A DNA stretch of 10,138 nt from JANYJJ01 sp038241115 (GCA_038241115.1 JBBRGA010000125.1:1-10138), one strand, 5' to 3'. Positions 1 to 6,800 are shown, numbered from the stretch's first letter. Translations and numbers: made by a program. Notes: generated by a model not told the origin, from the sequence alone.

Positions 1-495
1 ACCCCCACCGCGACGGCCCGCCACGCCACTGCCCCCCGGCATCTGGACTTGCTGCTGAAAGCGCATCGCAAAAAAATCACGCACCTGACAGTCGGTTGGA
101 TGGATGCTGAGCAGCACGCGGTCAAACAACGCAAAGCCCACGGGGCTGGTGTCTATTGCGTCCAGCGCTGCTTTGGCAGTGCTTAAGGTGCCCTTGCTGT
201 CATCGATAAACAACGAAGCGCTGTTGGCGCCGGCAGCCAAGCGGCGAAACACCAGCATGTCGTACCAGGAGGTGTACTCATGGTGCGAAGGCAATTGGTT
301 GTTGAGCAAATCAAGAATGTGCAGGTCGACCAGTTGTCCACCCGTCCACCTCTGCAAAGCGCTTTGCACCTCGGCGCTTTGGACTTCAAACTCACGCCGC
401 GCACTGCCCACCCAAAGGTATCCGTGAGCGGGCATTTGGGTGGGCATCGCCGCCAGTTCGGTGAACTGGTCGCCGGTGATGTGGAAGACGCGCAT
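1..495 (-). CDS. CorA-family divalent cation transporter, N-terminal part (3' end outside window)
   Basis: I translated this frame by hand: 165 codons with no stop from the ATG at 493-495 to the left edge. The protein starts MRVFHITGDQF and carries segments such as LVDLHILDLLN, YDMLVFRRLAAG and DTSPVGFALFDRVLLSIHP. This matches my recollection of the cytoplasmic N-terminal domain of CorA-like Mg2+/Co2+ transporters in Comamonadaceae. The membrane helices and the GMN motif that would prove the family lie beyond the window. The start is 22 bp after the hemB stop on the same strand, so the two genes probably share a transcript. There is no clear Shine-Dalgarno sequence, so translational coupling to hemB is possible. 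A competing 112-residue frame at 183-521 is Cys/Ser/Pro-rich with no family signature, and I treat it as a shadow. Confidence 0.72.
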   Translation of the reverse strand, partial: MRVFHITGDQFTELAAMPTQMPAHGYLWVGSARREFEVQSAEVQSALQRWTGGQLVDLHILDLLNNQLPSHHEYTSWYDMLVFRRLAAGANSASLFIDDSKGTLSTAKAALDAIDTSPVGFALFDRVLLSIHPTDCQVRDFFAMRFQQQVQMPGGSGVAGRRGGG

Positions 496-517
496 GCCAA
501 GGCGACTTCAGTTGCCG

Positions 518-1522
518 TCAAGCCGACTTCAGCAGGCGAGCGGCGTCCAGCGCAAAGTAAGTGAGCACGCCGTCAGCCCCGGCACGCTTGAAAGCCAGCA
601 AGCTTTCCATCATCACCGCGTCGTGGTCGAGCCAGCCGTTTGCCGCAGCCGCTTTCAGCATGGCGTACTCGCCGCTGACCTGGTAGGCAAAGGTCGGCAC
701 GCGGAATTCGTCTTTCACCCGGCGCACGATGTCCAGGTAAGGCATGCCGGGCTTGACCATCACCATGTCGGCACCTTCGGCGATATCGAGTGCCACTTCG
801 CGCAGCGCCTCGTCGGTGTTGGCGGGGTCCATTTGGTAGACCTTTTTGTTGCTCTTGCCCAGATTGGCGGCGGAGCCCATGGCATCGCGAAACGGGCCGT
901 AAAAAGCGCTCGCGTACTTGGCGCTGTACGCCATGATTTTGGTGTGAATGTGGCCGTGAGCTTCGAGCGCATTGCGGATGGCACCGATGCGTCCGTCCAT
1001 CATGTCGCTGGGCGCGACGATGTCCACACCGGCCTCGGCTTGCACCAAGGCTTGTCGGGTCAGCACCGCCACAGTGGAGTCGTTGACGATGTAGCCGCTG
1101 GCATCCAACAGCCCGTCTTGTCCGTGGCTGGTGAAGGGGTCGAGCGCGACATCGGTGAGCACACCCAAATCAGGAAACTCCTTTTTCAAGGCGCGAACCA
1201 CCGTGGGCACCAAGCCCTCGGGGTTGAAGGCTTCGCGGCCGTCCTCAAACTTCAAGGCCGCATCGATCACGGGGAACAGTGCCAGCACCGGAACACCCAG
1301 CTTGACGCACTCTTCGGCCAGCGGCAAGAGGTTGTCCAGGCTAAGGCGCGACACGCCCGGCATCGACGCCACCGCGTGACTCTGGTTTTGCCCCGCCTGC
1401 ACAAACACGGGAAAGATCAAATCACTGGGATGAAGCCTGTTTTCGCGCACCATGGCACGGGTAAATTCATCGCGACGCAGGCGGCGCGGCCGGCTCGTGG
1501 GGTAAGCGGGAGGTGTGTGCAC
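518..1522 (-). CDS. hemB: 5-aminolevulinate dehydratase (porphobilinogen synthase) HemB
   Basis: HemB condenses two 5-aminolevulinate molecules to porphobilinogen, the first common step of tetrapyrrole synthesis, in the cytoplasm. Numbered from the proposed start, the two Schiff-base lysines are K202 (AYSAKYASAFYGPFRDA) and K257 (MVKPGMPYLD). The metal-site segment DVALDPFTSHGQDG (124-137) has Ala126, Asp128 and Asp136 where zinc-type enzymes have three cysteines, which points to the Mg2+-type enzyme known from Pseudomonas. I choose the GTG at 1520-1522: it gives 334 residues, the usual length, begins VHTPPAYPTSRPRRLRR as in relatives, and has GGAAAG 8 nt upstream. ATGs at 1573, 1594 and 1663 would add 17, 24 or 47 residues of unlikely sequence (e.g. 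GVKQGEEQGTTAMMK). It is divergent from hemJ. Confidence 0.96.
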   Translation of the reverse strand: MHTPPAYPTSRPRRLRRDEFTRAMVRENRLHPSDLIFPVFVQAGQNQSHAVASMPGVSRLSLDNLLPLAEECVKLGVPVLALFPVIDAALKFEDGREAFNPEGLVPTVVRALKKEFPDLGVLTDVALDPFTSHGQDGLLDASGYIVNDSTVAVLTRQALVQAEAGVDIVAPSDMMDGRIGAIRNALEAHGHIHTKIMAYSAKYASAFYGPFRDAMGSAANLGKSNKKVYQMDPANTDEALREVALDIAEGADMVMVKPGMPYLDIVRRVKDEFRVPTFAYQVSGEYAMLKAAAANGWLDHDAVMMESLLAFKRAGADGVLTYFALDAARLLKSA

Positions 1523-1567
1523 AGCGGGTTCTTTCCATGGCAAAACATGCCGAAAAATTGTCGGAAA

Positions 1568-1590
1568 ACGCATCTCAAAATGCGTCTTCA
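1568..1590 (-). promoter_or_regulatory. Possible hemB leader: -10-like box and small hairpin
   Basis: On the minus strand a TATGAT hexamer (1590-1595) resembles a -10 box, but I see no good -35 at 16-18 bp. About 5-7 nt further on, ACGCAT and ATGCGT arms (1568-1573 and 1580-1585) with a 6-nt loop could form a hairpin at the very 5' end of a roughly 60-nt hemB leader. The pairing is seen in the sequence; its use as promoter and leader is inference. Confidence 0.25.
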
Positions 1591-1658
1591 TCATAGCCGT
1601 CGTGCCTTGTTCCTCGCCCTGCTTCACCCCGTATGGGACCCCGCACTTCTCAGCCCGC

Positions 1659-1688
1659 TTCACGTCACAAAAGACGCCTCGCCATAAT
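1659..1688 (+). promoter_or_regulatory. Candidate hemJ promoter giving a leaderless mRNA
   Basis: TTCACG (1659-1664) and CATAAT (1683-1688) are separated by 18 bp and match the sigma-70 -35 and -10 consensus at 4 and 5 of 6 positions. The -10 box ends 6 bp before the hemJ ATG at 1695, so transcription would start at or beside the A of the start codon. There is no Shine-Dalgarno sequence before that ATG, which agrees with leaderless translation. Confidence 0.5.
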
Positions 1689-1694
1689 CAAGCC

Positions 1695-2117
1695 ATGCTC
1701 TGGATCAAAGCCTTTCACATCATCTTCGTTGCCAGCTGGTTTGCTGGCTTGTTTTACCTGCCGCGCATTTTTGTGAACCTCGCCATGGTGCCGGCCGACA
1801 GCCATGCCGAACGCGAGCGCTTGTTGCTAATGGGGCGCAAGCTGTACCGCTTCTCCAGCCTGCTGATGGTGTTTGCGCTGGGGTTCGGTTTCTGGGTGTG
1901 GTTCGTCAACTTTCGCGGCTACACGGGCGGCTGGCTTCACCTCAAGCTGGCACTGGTCGTGTTGGTGATCGGGTACCACCACATGTGCCGTTCGCTGCTG
2001 CGTAAATTCGAGCAGTTCAGCAACACCCGCTCAGAGCGCTGGTTTCGGGTGTTCAACGAGTCGGCGGTGTTGCTGTTTGCTGCGATCGTGATCTTGGTGG
2101 TGGTCAAACCGTTTTGA
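1695..2117 (+). CDS. hemJ: HemJ-type protoporphyrinogen IX oxidase (CopD/UPF0093-like membrane protein)
   Basis: HemJ oxidises protoporphyrinogen IX to protoporphyrin IX in the inner membrane, replacing HemG or HemY. The 140-residue protein has the family length and opening MLWIKAFHIIFVASWFAGLF, with a His in the first membrane helix (H8). Further helices lie near residues 53-72, 82-100 and 121-137. The third-helix segment WLHLKLALV carries the Lys that, with the helix-1 His, is regarded as functionally important in the family. A longer frame opens at 1515, but its extra 60 residues are not membrane-like and cross the hemB start region, so I use the ATG at 1695. The divergent hemB neighbour supports the haem assignment. 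The VanZ gene follows after 24 bp. Confidence 0.9.
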   Translation: MLWIKAFHIIFVASWFAGLFYLPRIFVNLAMVPADSHAERERLLLMGRKLYRFSSLLMVFALGFGFWVWFVNFRGYTGGWLHLKLALVVLVIGYHHMCRSLLRKFEQFSNTRSERWFRVFNESAVLLFAAIVILVVVKPF

Positions 2118-2141
2118 GCACGCTCCTTTGAAGACAGGCTG

Positions 2142-3254
2142 ATGACACGCCATCGCAGCTCGGCCACCTTGTTGGCTTGGATGCTGGCGGGGATCATTGT
2201 TTACGCCAGCCTGTACCCCTTCAGCGGTTGGCGCGTCCCGGGTGTCAGTCCATGGGCGTTCTTGAGCTTGCCTTGGCCGCGCTACTGGACCGTCTTTGAC
2301 GTGGTGGCCAATTTGCTGGGCTACCTGCCGCTGGGGGCTTTGGTGTTTGGCGGCGCCGTGCGCACCGGCCACCCCGCGCGCTATGCGGTCGCCCTGGCCA
2401 CCGGTGCGTGCTGCGCGTTGTCGCTGGCCATGGAGTGGCTGCAAAACTATTTGCCCCTGCGGGTGTCTTCTAACCTGGACTTGTTCTTGAATGTGACCGG
2501 TGGCGGTCTGGGTGTCGCGCTGGCCGCGCTGATTCACCAATGGGGCGCACTCGAGCGTTGGCAAGTGGTGCGCGAACGCTGGTTCATTGCCCGCGGCGCA
2601 GGGGGCTTGACTCTGCTGTGTCTGTGGCCGTTGGGCTTGCTGTTCCCCACGCCTGTGCCTCTGGGTCTGGGCCAGGTTCTGACGCGGCTTCGCGACACGC
2701 TTGAAGATTGGCTGCAAGGCACCGCGTTGGAAATTCCTGTCGCGTCATTGCTGCATACGAGCCCTGAGCTTGCGACTTCCACATTGGCACCGAGCGGCGA
2801 GTTCGCAGCCACGGTCATGGGCTTGCTGGGGCCGTGCTTGTTGGCTTTCAGTATTTCCAAACCCACTTGGCGGCGCGGCCTGCTGGTGTTGGGTTTGTCC
2901 GCTGCCGCAGTGGCTGCCACCGCCCTGTCCACCGCCTTGAACTTTGGTCCTCAGCACGCCATGGCATGGCGAACCGATAACGCGGTGGCGGCGCTGTTGG
3001 CGGCAATCGTCACTGCCATGTCGCTGGCCTGGGTGCCCCCACGCGCTGCCGCGGCGCTCGGTTTGATGGCCTTGACCGCCCTGGTCGCCTTGGTGGCGCA
3101 GGCCCCTTCCGACCCTTACTTTGCCGACAGTTTGCAGGCCTGGGAGCAGGGCCGATTCATCCGATTTCACGGCGCGGCGCACTGGATCGGTTGGTTGTGG
3201 CCGTACACCGCGCTGGCTTATTTGCTGGCTCGAATAGGCGCGCAAGACAACTGA
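2142..3254 (+). CDS. VanZ-family integral membrane protein
   Basis: 370 residues, strongly hydrophobic, with about nine to ten likely membrane segments, for example near residues 9-26, 52-72, 81-99, 116-132, 150-170, 222-236, 246-264, 277-296, 301-320 and 348-366. The N-terminal half has the VanZ pattern: VFDVVANLLGYLPLG (51-65), then MEWLQNYLP with E98 and Q101, then R107 and NLDLFLNVTGGGLG (111-124). VanZ itself gives low-level teicoplanin resistance by an unclear route; most VanZ-domain proteins have no known role. The C-terminal half is a membrane extension I cannot assign. It lies 24 bp after hemJ and 36 bp before the ferredoxin gene, and probably shares the hemJ transcript. The family is clear; the function is not. 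Confidence 0.85.
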   Translation: MTRHRSSATLLAWMLAGIIVYASLYPFSGWRVPGVSPWAFLSLPWPRYWTVFDVVANLLGYLPLGALVFGGAVRTGHPARYAVALATGACCALSLAMEWLQNYLPLRVSSNLDLFLNVTGGGLGVALAALIHQWGALERWQVVRERWFIARGAGGLTLLCLWPLGLLFPTPVPLGLGQVLTRLRDTLEDWLQGTALEIPVASLLHTSPELATSTLAPSGEFAATVMGLLGPCLLAFSISKPTWRRGLLVLGLSAAAVAATALSTALNFGPQHAMAWRTDNAVAALLAAIVTAMSLAWVPPRAAAALGLMALTALVALVAQAPSDPYFADSLQAWEQGRFIRFHGAAHWIGWLWPYTALAYLLARIGAQDN

Positions 3255-3278
3255 GGCGGCTGCGCTTTGCACTCTTCG

Positions 3279-3284
3279 TAAAAT
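3279..3284 (+). promoter_or_regulatory. -10-like TAAAAT hexamer just before the ferredoxin start
   Basis: TAAAAT (3279-3284) matches the -10 consensus at 5 of 6 positions and ends 6 bp before the ATG at 3291. Initiation from it would begin at about the A of the ATG. I find no convincing -35 hexamer at 16-18 bp, and there is no Shine-Dalgarno sequence. It may be a weak internal promoter within the hemJ-VanZ-ferredoxin run. Confidence 0.35.
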
Positions 3285-3290
3285 GCCGGT

Positions 3291-3617
3291 ATGAGCTATT
3301 ACGAACGACACATCTTCTTCTGTCTGAACCAGCGCGACAAAGGCGAGAACGCCTGTGCGCAGCACAACGCGCAAGCAGGTTTTGACCACTGCAAATCGCG
3401 GATCAAGGCCGAGAAGCTGAACCATCCCGGCGGCGTGCGCGTGAACAAGGCGGGCTGCCTGGACCGCTGCGCTGGCGGCCCGGTGGCGGTGGTCTACCCC
3501 GAGGCGGTTTGGTACACGTTTCTGGACACGGACGACATCGACGAAATCGTCGAGTCGCACCTCAAGAACGGCAAGGTGGTGGAGCGTTTGCTGCTGCCTC
3601 CTGACGTGGGCCGCTGA
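3291..3617 (+). CDS. Thioredoxin-like [2Fe-2S] ferredoxin domain protein
   Basis: 108 residues with five cysteines. C11, C22, C56 and C60 have the C-x10-C ... C-x3-C spacing of thioredoxin-fold [2Fe-2S] ferredoxins (the family that includes the NuoE-like and Shethna-type proteins). C34 is extra. The conserved core is VNKAGCLDRCAGGPVAVVYP (51-70), followed by WYTFLDTDDIDEIVESHL, where acidic residues cap the last helix. The protein should be a soluble cytoplasmic one-electron carrier; its partner is unknown. The downstream alpha/beta hydrolase begins 32 bp after the stop. The start is fixed by the N-terminal strand (YYERHIFFC) that holds the first cluster ligand. Nothing is truncated or missing. 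Confidence 0.9.
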   Translation: MSYYERHIFFCLNQRDKGENACAQHNAQAGFDHCKSRIKAEKLNHPGGVRVNKAGCLDRCAGGPVAVVYPEAVWYTFLDTDDIDEIVESHLKNGKVVERLLLPPDVGR

Positions 3618-3649
3618 TGACTCAGGCTGCGGACTGAGGCCATGGCGCA

Positions 3650-4297
3650 ATGAACGCAAACACCGAAAAGATCCAAATCGCCGGGCCCGCTGGGAGCATC
3701 GAATGCGCCGTGGACTTGCCCACGCCCGGCCCAACGTCTGGCGCAGCAGGCACCGCCGTCATCTGCCACCCCCACCCGCAACATGGCGGCACCATGGACA
3801 ACAAGGTGGTGCAAACATTGGCACGTGCATTTTTGCAATTGGGCTTGCGCTCCGTGCGTTTTAATTTTCGCGGCGTCGGCGCGTCACAGGGCGTGTGGGA
3901 CGCGGGCCGCGGTGAATTGGACGACGCGATGTGCGTCATCGCGCATTTCTGCAGTCCAGTTGCGGCGCAGTCCCCGCTTTGGGTACTGAGCGGCTTTTCT
4001 TTCGGCGCTTACATCGCTTCACAAGCAGCCTTGCAGCTGGGCGATGATGCCAAGCCCGGTCGGATGGTGTTGGTCGGTCCGTCGACCCAAAGGCAGGTGA
4101 TGCCTGCCGTGCCTGCAGACACCGTGGTGGTGCATGGTGAAACCGACGATGTGGTGCCGCTGTCGGCCACGCTTGATTGGGCGCGGCCTCAAAACTTGCC
4201 GGTTATTGTTTTTCCTGGCGTCGGACATTTTTTCCACGGCCAACTGGCCCGGCTGCGGACCGTGGTGGTTCAGCAGATGCAGCCGGTTGCCAACTAG
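3650..4297 (+). CDS. Small alpha/beta hydrolase (COG2945-like)
   Basis: 215 residues with the layout of short alpha/beta hydrolases. The strand and oxyanion-region motif is AVICHPHPQHGGTMDNKVV (36-54). FNFRGVGASQG (71-81) follows. The nucleophile elbow is GFSFGA, with Ser117. The acid is in HGETDDVVP (Asp166 or Asp167), and the catalytic His193 is in GVGHFFHG. There is no signal peptide or lid domain, so it is probably cytoplasmic. The substrate is unknown; this group is often labelled a dienelactone-hydrolase-like or acyl-esterase protein without proof. The ATG at 3650 is the only early in-frame start; ACTGAGG lies about 11 nt upstream. It probably shares a transcript with the ferredoxin gene. 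The next gene follows after 34 bp that include a run of seven T, but no terminator hairpin. Confidence 0.87.
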   Translation: MNANTEKIQIAGPAGSIECAVDLPTPGPTSGAAGTAVICHPHPQHGGTMDNKVVQTLARAFLQLGLRSVRFNFRGVGASQGVWDAGRGELDDAMCVIAHFCSPVAAQSPLWVLSGFSFGAYIASQAALQLGDDAKPGRMVLVGPSTQRQVMPAVPADTVVVHGETDDVVPLSATLDWARPQNLPVIVFPGVGHFFHGQLARLRTVVVQQMQPVAN

Positions 4298-4331
4298 GCG
4301 CCTTTGCGGCCCGTCCTCTTTTTTTCCTCGA

Positions 4332-5498
4332 ATGAAAACCTTCTCCCCCATGAACCGTTTGCTTGCTCTGTTTTTGACTTTCGCACTCGCGGGCTTTGCT
4401 CAAGCCCAAGCCCCGTTGCCGCCCGAGCTGGCAGCCAAAAGCTACTTGCTGATGGACCTCACCAGCAACCAAAGCCTGGCCGAGCGCAACGCCGATGAAC
4501 CAGCCGACCCGGCTTCGCTGACCAAGCTGATGAGCGCCTACGTCGTCTTCACCGCGCTGCGCAATAAAAAAATCGCTCTGGAGCAAAAGCTGTCGGTGTC
4601 CAAACGCGCTTGGGACGAACGCAAGGCGGGCGGCTCGCTGATGTTCATCGACACCACCATGACCCCAACGGTCGACGAGTTGCTGCGCGGTGAAATTGTC
4701 GCCTCGGGCAACGACGCCGCCGTGGCGCTGGCCGAAGGTGTTGCAGGTTCTGTCGAGCAATTTGTGGCCATGATGAACCGCCAGGCCCAAGCCTGGGGCT
4801 TGAAGAACACGGTCTTCAAAAACGTCACCGGATTGACAGAAGCCGGCCACAAAAGCACGGCACGCGACCTGGCAGTCGTGGCCACTAATTTAATCCGCGA
4901 CTTCCCCGAGTTCTACACCTACTACGCCATCAAAGAATACAAATACAACAACATCAGTCAGCCCAACCGCAACCTGCTGCTGCGCCGCGACCCCAGCGTG
5001 GACGGCATGAAAACTGGATACACCGAAGCGGCGGGCTACTGCCTGATTGCCAGCGCGCAGCGCGAATTTCCCAATGGCAAACGGCGCCTGCTCAGCGTGG
5101 TGCTGAACACCACGTCAATGCAAGCGCGCGCCGATGAGAGTCAGAAATTATTGAACTGGGGCTACCAGGCTTTTGACGCTGTGCGCTTGTTTGAAGACAG
5201 CAAAGCCATGGCCACCGTGCCGGTGTGGAAGGGCAAAGCGAACGAGGCCCGACTGGGTGCGACAGGAGCCGTGTTCATCACCGTGCCCAAAGGCGAGGGC
5301 GGCAAGCTGAAGACCACCATTTCGCGCACCGACCCCTTGATAGCACCGCTCGGCAAAGGCCAACGCGTGGGCATGTTGAAGATCACCACCGAGTCGGGCA
5401 CCGCGGTTGCCGAGCTGCCCTTGGTGGCGCTGGACGGAGTGGAGCAGGCCGGGGTGATGGGCCGCGCATGGGACGCCATTCGGCTGTGGATCAAGTAA
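4332..5498 (+). CDS. dacC: D-alanyl-D-alanine carboxypeptidase (PBP5/6 type, serine peptidase S11)
   Basis: This enzyme removes the terminal D-Ala from peptidoglycan pentapeptides in the periplasm. Numbered from the ATG at 4332, the penicillin-binding motifs are all present: S62-L-T-K65 (SxxK), S125-G-N127 (SxN) and K227-T-G229 (KTG). A signal peptide covers residues 1 to about 25-27, with likely cleavage after AQA. The C-terminal third is the PBP5 C-terminal beta domain, and the tail GVMGRAWDAIRLWIK is amphipathic, as expected for membrane-surface anchoring. Total length of 388 fits the family. Either Met1 or Met7 (ATG at 4350) could be the start; neither has a recognisable Shine-Dalgarno sequence. 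A longer frame from 4134 overlaps the hydrolase and is not real. The transaminase gene follows after 27 bp. DacC versus DacA naming is a convention, not something the sequence decides. Confidence 0.93.
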   Translation: MKTFSPMNRLLALFLTFALAGFAQAQAPLPPELAAKSYLLMDLTSNQSLAERNADEPADPASLTKLMSAYVVFTALRNKKIALEQKLSVSKRAWDERKAGGSLMFIDTTMTPTVDELLRGEIVASGNDAAVALAEGVAGSVEQFVAMMNRQAQAWGLKNTVFKNVTGLTEAGHKSTARDLAVVATNLIRDFPEFYTYYAIKEYKYNNISQPNRNLLLRRDPSVDGMKTGYTEAAGYCLIASAQREFPNGKRRLLSVVLNTTSMQARADESQKLLNWGYQAFDAVRLFEDSKAMATVPVWKGKANEARLGATGAVFITVPKGEGGKLKTTISRTDPLIAPLGKGQRVGMLKITTESGTAVAELPLVALDGVEQAGVMGRAWDAIRLWIK

Positions 5499-5525
5499 GC
5501 TTAATTTCCAACTGCGGAGCACGTC

Positions 5526-6401
5526 ATGACGCCCCTTCCCGACACTTTGTGTTACCTGAACGGTGACTACAGCCCAGTGAACCAAGCCAAGGTGTCGGTG
5601 CTCGACCGCGGCTTTATTTTCGGTGACGGCATTTACGAGGTGGTGCCTGTTTATGGCCGCAAGTTGTTTCGCTTTGACGAACACATGGCGCGCCTGGGTC
5701 GCAGCCTGGAGAAGACGCGCATCGCCAATACCGCCACCGTGGCGCAGTGGTTGGAGCGTTGCCGCCACTTGGTGGCCAGCCACGCCGCCAACGATCAAAT
5801 CGTCTACATCCAGGTCACACGTGGCGTGGCCATTCGTGACCATGTCATGCCGAGCAACGTCGAGCCGACCGTGTTCATGATGGTCAGCGAGATGAAAACG
5901 CCGTCTGCCGAACAGCGCCACCGCGGCGTCACCTGCGTGACCGCACGCGATTTTCGTTGGGAGCGCGGCGACATCAAAAGCACGTCGCTGCTGGGCAACG
6001 TGATGGCGCGCCAGATGTCAGCCGACCACTCGGCGCTAGAGACCGTGATGTTTCGGGACGGCTTCCTCACCGAGGCCGCCGCCAGCAATGTATGGGTGGT
6101 GACCGAAGGCGCGGTGCTGGGACCGCCCAAAAGCAGCCATGTGCTCGAAGGCATCCGTTACGAGCTGATCCGCGAGCTTTGCGAAGAAGAAGGCATTGCC
6201 TTCAACCTGCGCCCCATCTCGGAAGCCGAGGTGATGGCCGCTGACGAAATCATGCTCAGCTCAGCCACCAAAGAAGTTTTGCCGGTGACGATGCTCGACA
6301 GCACGGCGGTCGGCCACGGCGCGATGCGCGGCAAGCCCGGCCCGGTGTATGCCAAGCTGCACGCCGCGTATCAACGGGCCAAAGCGGTTCAGTCGATCTG
6401 A
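5526..6401 (+). CDS. dat: D-amino-acid transaminase (PLP-dependent class IV aminotransferase)
   Basis: A fold-type IV PLP enzyme that transfers amino groups between D-alanine and 2-oxoglutarate to give D-glutamate and pyruvate, both relevant to peptidoglycan precursors. Evidence: SVLDRGFIFGDGIYEVVPVY (24-43) at the N terminus; RGVAIRDHVMP (99-109), where an Arg and His bind the substrate carboxylate in D-amino-acid transaminases; catalytic Lys151 in RGDIKSTSLLGNVMA; the class IV signature around FLTEAAASNVWVV (cofactor-phosphate side); and a late EIMLSSATKEVLPVT segment. The 291-residue length is normal. The start at 5526 has GGAG 6 nt upstream. Branched-chain aminotransferase and aminodeoxychorismate lyase are relatives, but the RxxxxRDH pattern favours D-amino acids. 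Its place directly after a D,D-carboxypeptidase supports a cell-wall role. Confidence 0.9.
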   Translation: MTPLPDTLCYLNGDYSPVNQAKVSVLDRGFIFGDGIYEVVPVYGRKLFRFDEHMARLGRSLEKTRIANTATVAQWLERCRHLVASHAANDQIVYIQVTRGVAIRDHVMPSNVEPTVFMMVSEMKTPSAEQRHRGVTCVTARDFRWERGDIKSTSLLGNVMARQMSADHSALETVMFRDGFLTEAAASNVWVVTEGAVLGPPKSSHVLEGIRYELIRELCEEEGIAFNLRPISEAEVMAADEIMLSSATKEVLPVTMLDSTAVGHGAMRGKPGPVYAKLHAAYQRAKAVQSI

Positions 6402-6425
6402 GGCCCACCATTTGCCGCAACGCCT

Positions 6426-6445
6426 GTGACGTGACGTGACGTGAT
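6426..6445 (+). repeat. Pentanucleotide tandem repeat (GTGAC)n before the DUF493 gene
   Basis: Three exact GTGAC units (6426-6440) are followed by GTGAT, giving four copies 14 bp before the DUF493 ATG. An in-frame GTG in the repeat is followed at once by TAA, so the tract is not translated as part of that protein. Change in copy number would alter spacing in the leader. Confidence 0.8.
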
Positions 6446-6458
6446 GTAAGAACAGACC

Positions 6459-6782
6459 ATGACAGACATGACACCCCCCGCTTTACCTGCAACTCCACCA
6501 GCAACTCCAGCCGCGATTCCACCAGAGCAGTCGCTGATCGATTACCCGTCGAACTTCCCCATCAAAGTGATGGGTCTGAACGTTGACGGCTACGTCCATG
6601 CCATGACGCGCATTGCCGAACATTTCGACCCCAACTTCGACGCCAGGACAGTGGAATTGCGCCCCAGCAAAGGCGACAAATACCTGGGTGTCACGCTGCA
6701 CATCACCGCGACAAGCCGCGAACAGCTCGACGAGCTCTACCGCACGCTGAGCACGCACCCGATGGTGAAAATGGTGCTCTAG
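6459..6782 (+). CDS. ybeD: DUF493 / YbeD family protein
   Basis: 107 residues. The core SLIDYPSNFPIKVMGLNVDGYV (about 25-46) followed by TVELRPSKGDKYLGVTLHITATSREQ (about 66-91) and a last helix ending HPMVKMVL is the YbeD/HP0495 fold, an ACT-like alpha-beta sandwich. Its role is unproven, though in many proteobacteria it sits between a D,D-carboxypeptidase gene and lipB and has been proposed to act in lipoate metabolism or regulation. The first 24 residues are a Pro/Ala/Thr-rich extension (PPALPATPPATPAAIPP) that YbeD of E. coli lacks, encoded in part by a 12-bp duplication. ATG at 6459 is used; ATG at 6468 is also possible, and the Shine-Dalgarno sequence is weak. It is the last gene before the terminator at 6801; lipB does not follow. 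Confidence 0.88.
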   Translation: MTDMTPPALPATPPATPAAIPPEQSLIDYPSNFPIKVMGLNVDGYVHAMTRIAEHFDPNFDARTVELRPSKGDKYLGVTLHITATSREQLDELYRTLSTHPMVKMVL

Positions 6783-6800
6783 GACCAAGTTTCAAACAAC

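Noticed and set aside
440..1687. A 415-codon plus-strand open frame opposite hemB
   Set aside because: It lies antisense to a gene with clear catalytic motifs, its His/Gly/Arg/Val-rich translation shows no domain, and such frames are expected opposite high-GC genes.
2745..3734. A 329-codon minus-strand open frame across the VanZ and ferredoxin genes
   Set aside because: It crosses two supported genes on the other strand, is Arg/Gln/Ser-rich and matches nothing I recognise.
4134..4331. 66 extra N-terminal codons on the carboxypeptidase frame
   Set aside because: They overlap the end of the hydrolase gene, and a normal signal peptide starts at 4332 or 4350.
4298..4331. Terminator between the hydrolase and carboxypeptidase genes (run of seven T)
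   Set aside because: I could not find a stable stem before the T tract.
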